Assembly (NCBI RefSeq): GCF_047824785.1 | Contig: NZ_CP181167.1 | Location: 992,001 to 1,056,000, forward strand | Direction: 5' to 3' | From: Nitrobacter sp039808345 | GTDB lineage: Bacteria; Pseudomonadota; Alphaproteobacteria; Rhizobiales; Xanthobacteraceae | DNA length: 64,000 bases | In this document: positions 43,040-52,401 of the stretch, one piece after another | Position numbering within the stretch: position 1 is the first letter of the stretch | How the letters are laid out: each line of letters starts with the position of its first letter | Translations under genes and position numbers: made by a program | The notes under the pieces: generated by a model | Database searches by the model: none | What the model was told of the DNA's origin: nothing | What the model saw: only the letters and a program-made list of their open reading frames with translations

Positions 43040-43054
43040 TGGCACAGGTCTTGC
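43040..43054 (+). promoter_or_regulatory. Sigma-54 (-24/-12) promoter of nirBD
   Basis: TGGCAC-AGGTC-TTGC has the invariant GG and GC dinucleotides with exactly the required spacing of TGGCAC-N5-TTGC. Transcription would start near 43066, about 40 bases before the nirB ATG. Sigma-54 with NtrC is the known way nitrogen-assimilation genes are turned on when ammonium is scarce. Confidence 0.8.
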
Positions 43055-43105
43055 GTAATCATCGGCGACGGCTCTCGCTATCTGAGACGACGGAGCAAGA
43101 TCGAG

Positions 43106-45568
43106 ATGAACAAAAAAGAGAAGCTCGTCATCGTCGGCGCAGGCATGGCCTCCGGACGCATGCTCGAGCATCTGTTCGAAACCGACCCTGAACGTTTCGA
43201 CATTACGCTTTTCGGCGCGGAGCCGCGCGGAAACTACAACCGCATCATGCTGTCGCCGGTGTTGGCGGGCGAGAAGTCATTCGATCAGATCGTCACGCAT
43301 GATGCGGCCTGGTATGACGCCCATCAGGTCGAATGCCGCTTCGGCGAGACGGTGACGCGCATCGATCGCGCCGCGAAGGTGGTGCACTCGGCGGGAAGCG
43401 AGGCGCCTTACGACAAGCTTGTGATCGCGACCGGATCCGCTCCCTTCATGATCCCCGTTGCCGGACGGGATTTGCCGGGCGTCATGGCGTTTCGCGACTA
43501 TGACGACGTTCAGGCGATGGTCGCCGCCGCCAGGAAGAAGGACGCCAGGGCTGTCGTCATCGGCGGCGGCCTGCTCGGACTGGAAGCCGCGGCGGCGCTC
43601 AGGCTGCATGGCATGGAGGTGGTGGTCCTGCATCTGATGGGCCATCTGATGGAGCGTCAGTTGGATGCGGCGGCGGGCTATCTCCTGCAGAAGGAACTGG
43701 AGGGCCGCGGCATCAAAATTCATTGCAAGGCGCAGACCAGCGCGATCCTCGGCCGGGGGCGCACCGAAGCGGTGCTGCTCGATGACGGCACCCTTTATCC
43801 GGCCGATATCGTGGTGATGGCGGCCGGCATTCGTCCGGAAGCCCGGATCGCGACCGATGCGGGTCTCCATGTCGAGCGCGGCATCGTCGTGGACGACCGG
43901 ATGGTGACCTCCGATCCGGACATTCTCGCCATCGGCGAGTGCTGCGAGCACGGCGGCATCTGCTACGGCCTCGTCGCGCCGCTCTACGACATGGCCAAGG
44001 TCGCGGCGAAGACTCTGACAGGAGTTGGAGCGACGTTCCGCAGCGTCGAAACAGCAACCCAGCTGAAGGTGACCGGCGTGAGCCTTTACTCGGCGGGCGA
44101 CTTCGCCGACGCGCCTGATCGGGAAGATGTCGTGCTGCGGAATTCGGGCGCGGGAATCTACAAGCGGCTCGTGCTGAAAGATAACCGCGTTGTCGGCGTG
44201 GTGCTTTACGGCGAGACCACGGACGGCGCCTGGTACTTCGATATGCTGCGCAAGGGGACGGATGTCTCGGAGATGCGCGAGACGCTGATCTTCGGTCAAT
44301 CCCGTCAGGGAAGCGCGTCCCTCGACTCGCTGGCGGCGGTCGCAGCCTTGCCGGATGATGCCGAGATTTGCGGCTGCAACGGCGTTTGCAAGGGCGCGAT
44401 CGTCTCGGCCATCATCGCCAGGGATCTGACGTCGCTCGACGACGTGCGCGCCCACACCAAGGCGTCCGCCTCCTGCGGCTCCTGCACGGGTCTCGTCGAG
44501 CAGCTCATGACACTGACGCTCGGGGACAAGTACAATCCCGACGCGGTCCAGCCGGTGTGTGGCTGCACCACGCTCGGACATGGCGATGTCCGCCGGCTGA
44601 TCAAGGCGAAGGGTCTGAAGACCATTCCCGCCGTGATGCAGGAGCTGGAATGGAAGACCTCATGCGGCTGCGCGAAGTGCCGGCCGGCGCTGAATTACTA
44701 TCTCGTCTGCGACTGGCCGGACGAATATGCCGATGATTACCAGTCGCGTTTCATCAACGAGCGCGTCCACGCCAACATTCAGAAGGACGGCACCTATTCG
44801 GTCGTGCCGCGCATGTGGGGCGGCGTCACTAGCGCGAAGGAGCTGCGCGCCATCGCCGACGTGGTCGATAAATTTCACATTCCCTCCGTGAAGGTCACGG
44901 GCGGCCAGCGCATCGACATGCTGGGCGTCAGGAAGGAAGATCTGCCCGCGGTGTGGGCCGATCTTGGCAAAGCCGGCTTCATCTCGGGTCATGCCTATGC
45001 CAAGGGTCTGCGCACGGTCAAAACCTGCGTCGGGTCCGACTGGTGCCGCTTCGGCACGCAGGATTCGACCGGACTCGGCATTCGCATCGAGAAATTCATG
45101 TGGGGTTCGTGGACTCCGGCCAAGGTCAAGATGGCGGTCTCGGGTTGTCCGCGCAACTGCGCCGAGGCGACGTGCAAGGATGTTGGCGTGATCTGTGTCG
45201 ACTCCGGCTATGAGATTCATTTCGCCGGCGCGGCGGGTCTCGATATCAAGGGCACCGAGGTTCTGGGACTTGTCAAAACCGAGGATGACGCGCTGGAGCA
45301 TATCGTGGCGCTCGTTCAGATGTACCGTGAGCAGGCTCATTATCTTGAGCGCATCTACAAGTGGGCGAAGCGCGTCGGGCTCGACGAAATCCGCCGTCAG
45401 ATTCTGGAGGATCCCCGGAAGCGCAAGGCTTACTTCGATCGCTTCGCCTTCAGCCGGAAGTTTGCGCAGGTCGATCCGTGGTCTGAACGCGTGTCCGGCA
45501 AGGACAAGCACGAATTCCGGCCGATGGCGACCATCGGCTTTCCGGTGGCGGCGGAGGGAGCGCTATGA
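43106..45568 (+). CDS. nirB: Assimilatory NAD(P)H-nitrite reductase, large subunit
   Basis: NirB reduces nitrite to ammonium in the cytoplasm. Domains in order in the 820-residue protein: an FAD/NAD(P) oxidoreductase (LVIVGAGMASGRMLEHL, AVVIGGGLLGLEAAAALRLH), a BFD-type [2Fe-2S] domain (EICGCNGVCKGAI, SCGSCTGLV), then the sirohaem/[4Fe-4S] half with TCVGSDWCRFGTQDS and VSGCPRNCAEATCKDVGV supplying the four cluster cysteines. The start at MNKKEKLVIVGAG is taken over a longer open frame because the sigma-54 promoter lies in between. It overlaps nirD by 4 bases. Confidence 0.96.
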   Translation: MNKKEKLVIVGAGMASGRMLEHLFETDPERFDITLFGAEPRGNYNRIMLSPVLAGEKSFDQIVTHDAAWYDAHQVECRFGETVTRIDRAAKVVHSAGSEAPYDKLVIATGSAPFMIPVAGRDLPGVMAFRDYDDVQAMVAAARKKDARAVVIGGGLLGLEAAAALRLHGMEVVVLHLMGHLMERQLDAAAGYLLQKELEGRGIKIHCKAQTSAILGRGRTEAVLLDDGTLYPADIVVMAAGIRPEARIATDAGLHVERGIVVDDRMVTSDPDILAIGECCEHGGICYGLVAPLYDMAKVAAKTLTGVGATFRSVETATQLKVTGVSLYSAGDFADAPDREDVVLRNSGAGIYKRLVLKDNRVVGVVLYGETTDGAWYFDMLRKGTDVSEMRETLIFGQSRQGSASLDSLAAVAALPDDAEICGCNGVCKGAIVSAIIARDLTSLDDVRAHTKASASCGSCTGLVEQLMTLTLGDKYNPDAVQPVCGCTTLGHGDVRRLIKAKGLKTIPAVMQELEWKTSCGCAKCRPALNYYLVCDWPDEYADDYQSRFINERVHANIQKDGTYSVVPRMWGGVTSAKELRAIADVVDKFHIPSVKVTGGQRIDMLGVRKEDLPAVWADLGKAGFISGHAYAKGLRTVKTCVGSDWCRFGTQDSTGLGIRIEKFMWGSWTPAKVKMAVSGCPRNCAEATCKDVGVICVDSGYEIHFAGAAGLDIKGTEVLGLVKTEDDALEHIVALVQMYREQAHYLERIYKWAKRVGLDEIRRQILEDPRKRKAYFDRFAFSRKFAQVDPWSERVSGKDKHEFRPMATIGFPVAAEGAL

Positions 45569-45894
45569 ACTGGATTGCGATTGGCCAGACGGCGGATATT
45601 CCGCTTCGCGGCGCGCGCTGCGTGGCGACGCCTCAAGGGCGGATTGCGGTGTTCCGCACTGTCGAGAATCGCTTCTTCGCCATCGAAGATCGCTGCCCAC
45701 ACAAGGGAGGCCCTCTGAGCCAGGGCATCGTGCATGGCGCTCACGTCACCTGCCCGCTGCATGGCTGGGTGATCTCGCTGGAGACAGGCAAGGCGCAGGG
45801 CGCTGATGAGGGGGCTGTGCGCACCTTCGCGCTGAAGGTGGAGGGTGGAAAGCTCCTGATCTCCTCGGACGCGCTCGTCAGCATGACCGCATGA
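45565..45894 (+). CDS. nirD: Nitrite reductase small subunit, Rieske-type
   Basis: This 109-residue Rieske [2Fe-2S] protein has DRCPHKGGPLSQGIVHG and VTCPLHGWVISLETG. The Cys-x-His and Cys-x2-His pairs are complete (CPH ... CPLH), so it is expected to bind the cluster, unlike the E. coli form that has lost it. It starts within the nirB stop (ATGA) and forms the NirBD complex. Confidence 0.94.
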   Translation: MNWIAIGQTADIPLRGARCVATPQGRIAVFRTVENRFFAIEDRCPHKGGPLSQGIVHGAHVTCPLHGWVISLETGKAQGADEGAVRTFALKVEGGKLLISSDALVSMTA

Positions 45895-46047
45895 CGCGAA
45901 GCGATCTGCCGGGGGTGTTTGATTTCTGGTCAGTGGCTTTTTAGCGGACAAGGAGTTGGGGGTATAAGGGGTACAAAGGTTCAGCGTCTCATCGTCACCT
46001 TATCAGATGTGGCCATCTTTCTTTCACATGGATGTGGTGTTTAACTC
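45895..46047. other. Short region after nirD
   Basis: No hairpin with a T run is visible directly after nirD. The repeat copy that follows may serve as the barrier. Confidence 0.3.
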
Positions 46048-46150
46048 AGAGTCCTTCACCGCTTCGTGGAAGCGGTGAAGGACTCTGTTTTTATGTTTTG
46101 ACGCGTTTTCTTTACGCGAACGGATCCCACTTCGCTCGAAAACGCTATGG
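46048..46150 (+). repeat. Dispersed hairpin repeat B
   Basis: The first stem is long: GAGTCCTTCACCGCTTC / GAAGCGGTGAAGGACTC. The conserved second half follows (GACGCGTTTTCTTTACGCG, CTTCGCTCGAAAACGCTATG). Confidence 0.88.
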
Positions 46151-46262
46151 ATGATGTCGTTGATTTTCGGACGGTGGTCTCGTCCGGAATTTGAGACGCT
46201 GCATATGACGCGACTGGCGTAGCTCGCGCATCCGGAACCCCAGCACTGAAGGAGAATCTCAG

Positions 46263-46889
46263 ATGCCGACCCTCTACACGATGCCTGGCACTTGTTCGCT
46301 TTCGCCGAACATCGCCGTCGCGTGGCTCGATGCTCCGGTCGAGATTCACAACATTCCTTATGGCGACCAGAAAAAGGAATACTACCTCGCCATCAATCCT
46401 CGGGGACAGGTGCCGGCGCTGCGTTTCGAAGACGGGGACGTGCTGACCGAGGCGGCGGCGATCCTCGCCTGGCTTGGCGCGACCTACGGCAAGGAAAGTC
46501 ACGCTCCCGGCAGCCGGCTCGGCCGCAAGGAAGCCGAAGCGCTGGCCTACATGACGTCGGAAGTTCATGCGGCTTACGGCGGCCATTTTAACACCCAGAA
46601 GTTTGCCGAGAGCGCGGCGGCGCAGGAAGAGGTCAAGCGCAAGACCTATGAGAAACTCGCCGGTCACTACGAGCGGTTGAATGGCACTTTGAGCGAGAAT
46701 GGCGGCGAATGGTATCTCGGCCAGCGTTCCTTCGCCGACACGTTCCTTTACGTGCTGACGCGCTGGATCGAGAAGACGCCGCTGTCGATCGGCGATTATC
46801 CGGCGCTGAAAGCGTTTCGCGCGCGCATGGAAGCGGACGAGGGCGTGAAACAAGCGCTTGCGCGGCAAGCCATGGAGCCGATCGGATGA
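46263..46889 (+). CDS. Glutathione S-transferase family protein
   Basis: This 208-residue protein starts MPTLYTMPGTCSLSPNIAVA. The thioredoxin-like N-terminal domain has INPRGQVPALRFEDG (cis-Pro) and LTEAAAILAWLGATY, and the all-helical C-terminal domain has EWYLGQRSFADTFLYVLTRW. The Cys in GTCSLSP is the usual catalytic residue of the beta-class enzymes. The substrate is unknown. The stop overlaps the start of the next gene (ATGA). A ribosome site, AAGGAGAA, precedes the ATG. Confidence 0.92.
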   Translation: MPTLYTMPGTCSLSPNIAVAWLDAPVEIHNIPYGDQKKEYYLAINPRGQVPALRFEDGDVLTEAAAILAWLGATYGKESHAPGSRLGRKEAEALAYMTSEVHAAYGGHFNTQKFAESAAAQEEVKRKTYEKLAGHYERLNGTLSENGGEWYLGQRSFADTFLYVLTRWIEKTPLSIGDYPALKAFRARMEADEGVKQALARQAMEPIG

Positions 46890-47836
46890 ACGGGGAGGAA
46901 TCGGACTGGCCGGCCTTGCCCTATGGCGATTGGGCCGAAACATGCTCCGCCCTTCATCTATGGACTCAGATCGTCGGCAAGTACCGGCTCGCGCATACAC
47001 CCTGGGTCAATCACTCTTGGCACGCCACGCTCTATGTAACGCCGCGCGGTCTGACGACGGGAATGGTGCCTGACGGCAGGTCGGCCATCACCTTGACCTT
47101 TGACTTCCACGATCATGCGCTGATCGGTGAAACGGTCGACATGCGTGAGAGCTTTCCGCTGGAGGCAATGAGCGTAGCCGACTTCCTCAGCCGCACGATC
47201 GCGCTGGTCGAACGGCTTGGCGGGCGGATGGACATTCATGGCGCTCCGAACGAGATCCCCCATGCGACGCCGTTCGCGCGGGATACCGCGCCGCGGCCTT
47301 ACGACCGCAAGGCGGTCGAGCGCTTCCATCGGGCGCTGGTGCGGATCGATCGCGTGTTCGCGCGCTTTCGAACCGGGTATCTCGGCAAGGTCTCGCCGGT
47401 GCATCTGTTCTGGGGTTCGTTCGATCTGGCTGTGACGCGTTTCTCGGGCCGCAAGGCTCCGCGCCATCCGGGTGGAATTCCGGCGCTTCCCGATTCGATT
47501 ACGCGGGAAGCCTACAGCCACGAAGTATCCTCGGCCGGGTTCTGGCCCGGCGGCGGCGGGGTGGATGAGGCGATGTTCTACTCCTACGCCTATCCGGCGC
47601 CCGATGGCTTCGCCGACCGCCCCGTCGAGCCGGCGGCGGCCCGCTTCGACCAGAAGCTTGGAGAGTTTTTGCTGCCTTATGAGGCGGTGCGCACCAGCGC
47701 CGATCCTGAAGGTGAACTTACGAGGTTCCTGCAATCGACGTATGAGGCGGCGGCGGACCTGGCCGGGTGGGACCGGCAGGCGCTGGAATGCGACCTTGGC
47801 ATCCCGCGGATTCCCACAGGTCATTCCAAACCTTAG
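46886..47836 (+). CDS. DUF5996 family protein
   Basis: This 316-residue protein has the DUF5996 pattern: WPALPYGDWAETCSALHLWT, QIVGKYRLAHTPWVNHSWHA, HLFWGSFDLAVTRFSGRKAP, YSHEVSSAGFWPGG and FYSYAYPAPDGFADRPV. Members are found alone or fused to other enzymes, and no function is established. The His/Trp-rich conserved segments suggest an enzyme. It is translationally coupled to the GST gene by an ATGA overlap. Confidence 0.85.
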   Translation: MNGEESDWPALPYGDWAETCSALHLWTQIVGKYRLAHTPWVNHSWHATLYVTPRGLTTGMVPDGRSAITLTFDFHDHALIGETVDMRESFPLEAMSVADFLSRTIALVERLGGRMDIHGAPNEIPHATPFARDTAPRPYDRKAVERFHRALVRIDRVFARFRTGYLGKVSPVHLFWGSFDLAVTRFSGRKAPRHPGGIPALPDSITREAYSHEVSSAGFWPGGGGVDEAMFYSYAYPAPDGFADRPVEPAAARFDQKLGEFLLPYEAVRTSADPEGELTRFLQSTYEAAADLAGWDRQALECDLGIPRIPTGHSKP

Positions 47837-47907
47837 AGGGAGTCTAAACACATGACATTGCATGGGAATTAACGCTCTCATAAGGATGTGCGCGGGGGGG
47901 GGCATGC

Positions 47908-48450
47908 GTGAAGGTGCGCTGGCGCTTCCTTTCGGCCGAGGGCTCATTCGTGGCGTTCGATGTCCAGGATCTGTTTCGGAGGCATAGCCAGGAGCTGAAG
48001 CGCTTCCTGCGACGCCGGGGTGCGTCCGCCGATACCGCCGCCGATCTGATGCAGGAGACTTTCCTGAAACTTCTGACCGCGAAGCCGACCGCGCCGGTCG
48101 ACAACGTGCAGGCTTATATTTTCCGCACCGCGAACAACCTGTCGATCGATCTCGCGCGCAGACAGCGGTTGATGCCGCTCGTCGATAACAGCGACGACGT
48201 TCTCAACCGCCTCGTCGATGAAGCGCCATCTCCGGAGCGGGCGGTGCTGTCGCGTCAGGAACTGGCGCTGGTTCAGGCGGCTCTCGATCAAGTGCCGGAG
48301 CGGCCGCGCGAGGTGTTTCTGGCGCGCCTTGAAGGCAAGACGTTCGCCGAGATCGGGCAGGCCATGGGCGTTACGGCGCAAACGGCGTTCAGCCATATGC
48401 TCAAGGTCATGATGCACCTCAAGGCCGCGCTCGATCGGGTCCAGGAATAA
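47908..48450 (+). CDS. fecI: FecI-type ECF sigma factor
   Basis: This 180-residue ECF sigma factor has region 2 (LFRRHSQELKRFLRRRGASA, DTAADLMQETFLKLL, AYIFRTANNLSIDLARR) and region 4 (ALDQVPERPREVFLARLEGK, TFAEIGQAMGVTAQTAFSHM). FecI-type factors are activated by a membrane anti-sigma partner when a ferric siderophore binds its outer-membrane receptor. The GTG at 47908 is given as the start; another GTG at 47950 is possible. fecR and the receptor follow, but about 310 bp of repeat DNA separates fecI from fecR. Confidence 0.9.
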   Translation: MKVRWRFLSAEGSFVAFDVQDLFRRHSQELKRFLRRRGASADTAADLMQETFLKLLTAKPTAPVDNVQAYIFRTANNLSIDLARRQRLMPLVDNSDDVLNRLVDEAPSPERAVLSRQELALVQAALDQVPERPREVFLARLEGKTFAEIGQAMGVTAQTAFSHMLKVMMHLKAALDRVQE

Positions 48451-48524
48451 CTTGGATCGACGAATAATTTTCTGCGCCCGTCGGATATTTGGCTCTCCTG
48501 ATCGTCTCCAGATAGTAAGAGCAG

Positions 48525-48631
48525 CTAGAGCATCGGACCCGAAAGTGGGAACCGGTTTCGGGATAAATCCGATGCTCAATCAATTAACTGGAGCGGCGGC
48601 GCTGATTCCATTTGACCGGCCGCCCCTCTAG
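48525..48631 (+). repeat. Dispersed repeat A
   Basis: The copy is nearly identical to that at 23785 (GAGCATCGGACCCGAAAGTG, then TCCGATGCTCAATCAATTAA and CATTTGACCGGCCGC). It differs by a few bases only. Confidence 0.92.
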
Positions 48632-48708
48632 AAACGCTACTCTATAATATTGATTTGACGCGTTTTCTTCACGCGAACCGGTGTCCACTTCGCTTGAAAA
48701 CGCTCTAG
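48632..48708 (+). repeat. Dispersed repeat B, second half only
   Basis: TTTGACGCGTTTTCTTCACG, then CACTTCGCTTGAAAACGCTC. The first hairpin is missing, and the copy is joined directly to repeat A. Confidence 0.85.
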
Positions 48709-48762
48709 GTCTTGGCCGGCTCTGGATCGTATCCATGGCCGTCCGCGAGAGGAGCCCGCCTG

Positions 48763-49725
48763 ATGGTGGCCGATCCCGATTGGAGCGACGACGAGAATTT
48801 CGGCGGCAGCCTCGATCCGATATCGCAGGAAGCCGTGAGGTGGTTCACGACCATGCACGCCGATCAGGTCGCGAAGTCGGATCAACTTGCCTTCCGCGCC
48901 TGGCTGCGACGGGACGAACGCCATCGCGCGGCCTATGCGGATATCGAACGTCTATGGTCGGGAGCCTCGGAGCTTCCGGTCGTCAGATCGCGCCGCCGCG
49001 AGAAGCGGATCGCCGTCACGCGGCGAACGTTCGGTGCGGGCATGATCGCCGCCATGGCCGGTGGCGGCGGCTGGTTGGCCTATCAGCAGCATCCGTTCGC
49101 GGACTACCGCACCAGTGCCGGCGAGCGCAGGACGGTCAGGCTCGCCGACGATTCAAGCGTGGACATGGCTGGCGCGACGGCGTTGTCCATCGATTTCAGT
49201 TCGCGACTGCGTCTTGTCACGCTGCATCGGGGAGAGGCTTATTTCTCGGTTGCGCCCGATACTTCGCGCCCGTTCGTGGTCGAGGCGGCGGCGGGCCGCA
49301 CGATGGCCGCGGGAACCGCATTCAACGTCGACTATGTTTCCGATGACGACGTGCGCGTCACGGTCGCCCAACACGCTGTCGATATCCGCGTCGGCGCGGA
49401 TGGTGCGCGGCTCGATGCCGGATCGCAACTGACCTACGATCGCGAAAGCATCGGCGAGCCTCAGGCGATCGATCCGGCTTCGGCGCTTGGCTGGCGCGAC
49501 GGCCGCCTGATTTTCGTCTCGCAGCCGTTCGGGCGGGTGGTCGCGTCGCTGAATCGCTGGCGGCAGGGCAGGCTGATGGTGATGGGATCGGCGTTGGCGA
49601 TCCGCCCGGTCACCCTGATCGTCGATCTTCAGAAATCGGGGAATATTCTCGCCACCCTCGAAGACGCGCTCCCGATCCGGCTTGTCAACGTCACTCCCTA
49701 TCTGACGCTGGTGTTCGAGGCATGA
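48763..49725 (+). CDS. fecR: FecR-family anti-sigma/regulator
   Basis: This 320-residue inner-membrane regulator senses the N-terminal domain of the receptor and controls FecI. The cytoplasmic DUF4880-type part has SQEAVRWFTTMHADQVAKSD and FRAWLRRDERHRAAYADIER. One transmembrane helix follows (TFGAGMIAAMAGGGGWLAYQ). The FecR periplasmic domain has YRTSAGERRTVRLADDSSVD, LHRGEAYFSVAPDTSRPF and AAGTAFNVDYVSDDDVRVTV, and the end LVNVTPYLTLVF is the STN-like region. The start at 48763 follows GAGAGGAG. The receptor gene is 114 bp downstream. Confidence 0.92.
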   Translation: MVADPDWSDDENFGGSLDPISQEAVRWFTTMHADQVAKSDQLAFRAWLRRDERHRAAYADIERLWSGASELPVVRSRRREKRIAVTRRTFGAGMIAAMAGGGGWLAYQQHPFADYRTSAGERRTVRLADDSSVDMAGATALSIDFSSRLRLVTLHRGEAYFSVAPDTSRPFVVEAAAGRTMAAGTAFNVDYVSDDDVRVTVAQHAVDIRVGADGARLDAGSQLTYDRESIGEPQAIDPASALGWRDGRLIFVSQPFGRVVASLNRWRQGRLMVMGSALAIRPVTLIVDLQKSGNILATLEDALPIRLVNVTPYLTLVFEA

Positions 49726-49839
49726 GGACGTCGATCAAAATTTTATCCCGGCCCATCTGATATCGGCGGGATCGCTTCGTCTGAACGAGTGAGGAGCGCG
49801 GAATCAGGCCGGCGCTCATTTGGTCAGGGAGCGGGGACG

Positions 49840-52278
49840 ATGGCGGGGCGGAGTGGTTCGGGAGTTGCGGCGATCAGGCTGACAAGGTTGCTGGCGTCGA
49901 TATCGCTCGCCGCCTTGTTGCTGCCGCCGCAGGCCGTATTCGCGCAAACCGCGTCGCCATCAGCGCCCCCGGCGGGCGCCCTTCAACAGCCGGTCACATT
50001 CGCCATTCCACCGCAGTCCCTGTCCACCGCCATCGTGGCGTTCTCGCGCGCGGCTGGAATCGATCTTGTTTTCGACGGCGCGGTGCCGCGTGGCGCGCGC
50101 ACGTCAGGCGTCTCGGGAACGTTCACGGTGCGCGAGGGCGTCAACCGGTTGCTTGCGGGCACCGGACTGACAGCGCGATTCACCAATGCGCGCACGGTGC
50201 AGATCGTCAACCCGTCCGCGGCGGGCGGTGCCGCTGGTGCAGCGCCCGCCGGCGCGATCTCGCTCGACACCATCGACGTGCAGGGCGAGACCGCATGGGG
50301 TCCGGTGAACGGCTTTGTCGCGAGCCGCAGCGCCACTGCTACTAAAACCGACACCCCGATCATCGAGGTGCCGCAGTCGATCTCTGTCGTCACGCGCGAC
50401 CAGATGGAGGCGCAGCAAGTTCAGTCGTTGAACGAGACACTGAGGTATACGGCGGGTGTTTTTTCCGAGAGCAGCGGGCAGCAGAGCAGCGCGCCGACGT
50501 TTCAAATTCGGGGCTTCAGCTCCATTCCGTTTTACGGATCAATGTATCTGAACGGGCTGCGCACGATCAGCAACGGCGATATCGAGCCTTACGGGCTGGA
50601 GCGTGTCGAGGTGATGCGCGGGCCAGCCTCGGTTCTTTACGGACAGAATAATCCCGGCGGTGTGATCGGCATGGTGACCAAGCGCCCAACGGAAGGACCC
50701 GTTCACGAAGTCCAGTTACGGGGCGGCAGCTTCGACTATAAAGCCGGCGCCTTCGACTTCAGTGGTCCGGCGACCGAGGACAAGAGGCTGCTGTATCGCT
50801 TCACCGGCCTGTTGCGGGAAGGCGGCAACGGCATTGATTTCTCGAACGATCAACGCGCGTTCGTTTCAGGCGCGGTGACGTGGCGTCCGACGGACGTGAC
50901 CGAACTCAACGCGTTCAGCCTCTATCAGAAAGACAAAGGCAGATGGAATTACGGCCTCCCGGCGCAGGGAACCGCGCTGCCGAATCCCAACGGGCGAATC
51001 CCGGTCACGCGCTACATCGGCGAGCCAAACATTGATTACAATATAACGGAGCGGGCTGTTGCTGGATATAATCTCCAACACCGTGCTCACGATAACGTCG
51101 TCTTCCGGCAGAATCTTCAGTACGCTCGGGAGATCTGGAACTCTCAGAACGTCACCCCGAACGGGCTTCAGGCCGATCTTCGTACGCTCAACCGCGCCAC
51201 GAGCGCTGATCGTTCAAGCTGGGATACTTTCGCCGTCGACAATCAGGCCGAGGTTAAAGCCACGACAGGCATCTTTCGCCACACGATGCTGTTCGGCGTC
51301 GACTATCGATGGCGTCGATACAACAATGGAGGAGGGTGGGGAGGGACGGCAGGACCGATCGATGTCTATGCTCCCGTCTACGGCCAGCCTGTTGTCATTC
51401 CGGCCGACAATTACGGATCCCGGCAGAACGAGAATTTCCCCGGCGTCTATCTCCAGGACCAGATCAAGTTCGATCGCTGGATCCTCACTCTCGGCGGCCG
51501 ATATGATTGGGCAGGTTCCACGACGGTGGACTTCTTCGGCAACACGACCACCACTCAGAACAGCCAGGCCTTCACCAAGCGCGGAGGTCTTGGTTATGAG
51601 TTCGACAACGGAGTGGTCCCCTACATCAGCTACTCCGAGTCCTTCCTGCCGGTTTCCGGAACCATGTTCGATCGGACACCGTTCAAGCCGGAGAGCGGAA
51701 CGCAGTACGAGGCAGGCGTCAAATACCAGCCGCATGATATGAATCTGCGGATTACAGCCGCCATTTATGATCTGAGGCGTCAGAACGTCCTGACCCAGGA
51801 TCCGGCGCACCCGTTCTTCAGCATTCAGATCGGCGAGGTCACATCGCGGGGTTTCGAGTTCGAGGCCGTTACCAGCCTCACCAGCGGCCTGAGCCTTACG
51901 GGCGCCTACGCCTATAACGACGCCAAGGTGACCGGGAGCAATGACGCCGACCTGGGCAAACGACCGATCCGAACCCCTCAACATCTTGCATCGGTCTGGG
52001 CCAATTACACCATCCACGACGGCGCGCTGAACGGTCTTACCTTTGGCGGAGGCGTGCGGTATGTGGGGGCGAGCGCAGGCGACTTCATGAATACGTTCTA
52101 TGCTCCCGCCTATACGGTGGTGGATGCGATGGCCCGTTATGACATCGACAGCTGGCGTTTTTCCCTCAACGTCACCAACCTGTTCGACACGCAGTATGTC
52201 GCGGGGTGTGCCTTTATCGGCCAGTGTAACGTCGGGCGCGTGCGCACCGTGATCGGCCAGGTGAGCTATCGCTGGTAG
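49840..52278 (+). CDS. TonB-dependent siderophore receptor with signalling (STN) domain
   Basis: This 812-residue outer-membrane receptor has, after the signal peptide (ending PPQAVFAQ), an STN domain at about 40-125 (FAIPPQSLSTAIVAFSRAAG, LLAGTGLTARFTNARTVQIV). A TonB box region (ISLDTIDVQGE) follows. The plug has VPQSISVVTRDQMEAQQVQS, PYGLERVEVMRGPASVLYGQ and NNPGGVIGMVTKRP. The barrel ends GQVSYRW, with a terminal Trp. The STN domain makes it the partner of FecR/FecI upstream. It resembles ferric hydroxamate receptors (FhuA/FpvA-type); the ligand is not known. Start ATG 49840 follows GCGGGGACG. Confidence 0.94.
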   Translation: MAGRSGSGVAAIRLTRLLASISLAALLLPPQAVFAQTASPSAPPAGALQQPVTFAIPPQSLSTAIVAFSRAAGIDLVFDGAVPRGARTSGVSGTFTVREGVNRLLAGTGLTARFTNARTVQIVNPSAAGGAAGAAPAGAISLDTIDVQGETAWGPVNGFVASRSATATKTDTPIIEVPQSISVVTRDQMEAQQVQSLNETLRYTAGVFSESSGQQSSAPTFQIRGFSSIPFYGSMYLNGLRTISNGDIEPYGLERVEVMRGPASVLYGQNNPGGVIGMVTKRPTEGPVHEVQLRGGSFDYKAGAFDFSGPATEDKRLLYRFTGLLREGGNGIDFSNDQRAFVSGAVTWRPTDVTELNAFSLYQKDKGRWNYGLPAQGTALPNPNGRIPVTRYIGEPNIDYNITERAVAGYNLQHRAHDNVVFRQNLQYAREIWNSQNVTPNGLQADLRTLNRATSADRSSWDTFAVDNQAEVKATTGIFRHTMLFGVDYRWRRYNNGGGWGGTAGPIDVYAPVYGQPVVIPADNYGSRQNENFPGVYLQDQIKFDRWILTLGGRYDWAGSTTVDFFGNTTTTQNSQAFTKRGGLGYEFDNGVVPYISYSESFLPVSGTMFDRTPFKPESGTQYEAGVKYQPHDMNLRITAAIYDLRRQNVLTQDPAHPFFSIQIGEVTSRGFEFEAVTSLTSGLSLTGAYAYNDAKVTGSNDADLGKRPIRTPQHLASVWANYTIHDGALNGLTFGGGVRYVGASAGDFMNTFYAPAYTVVDAMARYDIDSWRFSLNVTNLFDTQYVAGCAFIGQCNVGRVRTVIGQVSYRW

Positions 52279-52401
52279 CGGACAGTGTTTGCGGCGGCGA
52301 TGCCGGTTCGTCGCCGCATTCCGCTACGACGAGTCGATCGTGCTTGAGACGAAGTTCGGAGCGGTTTCGATCGTGAGTTTCAAACAGCTTTATCGATGTA
52401 T

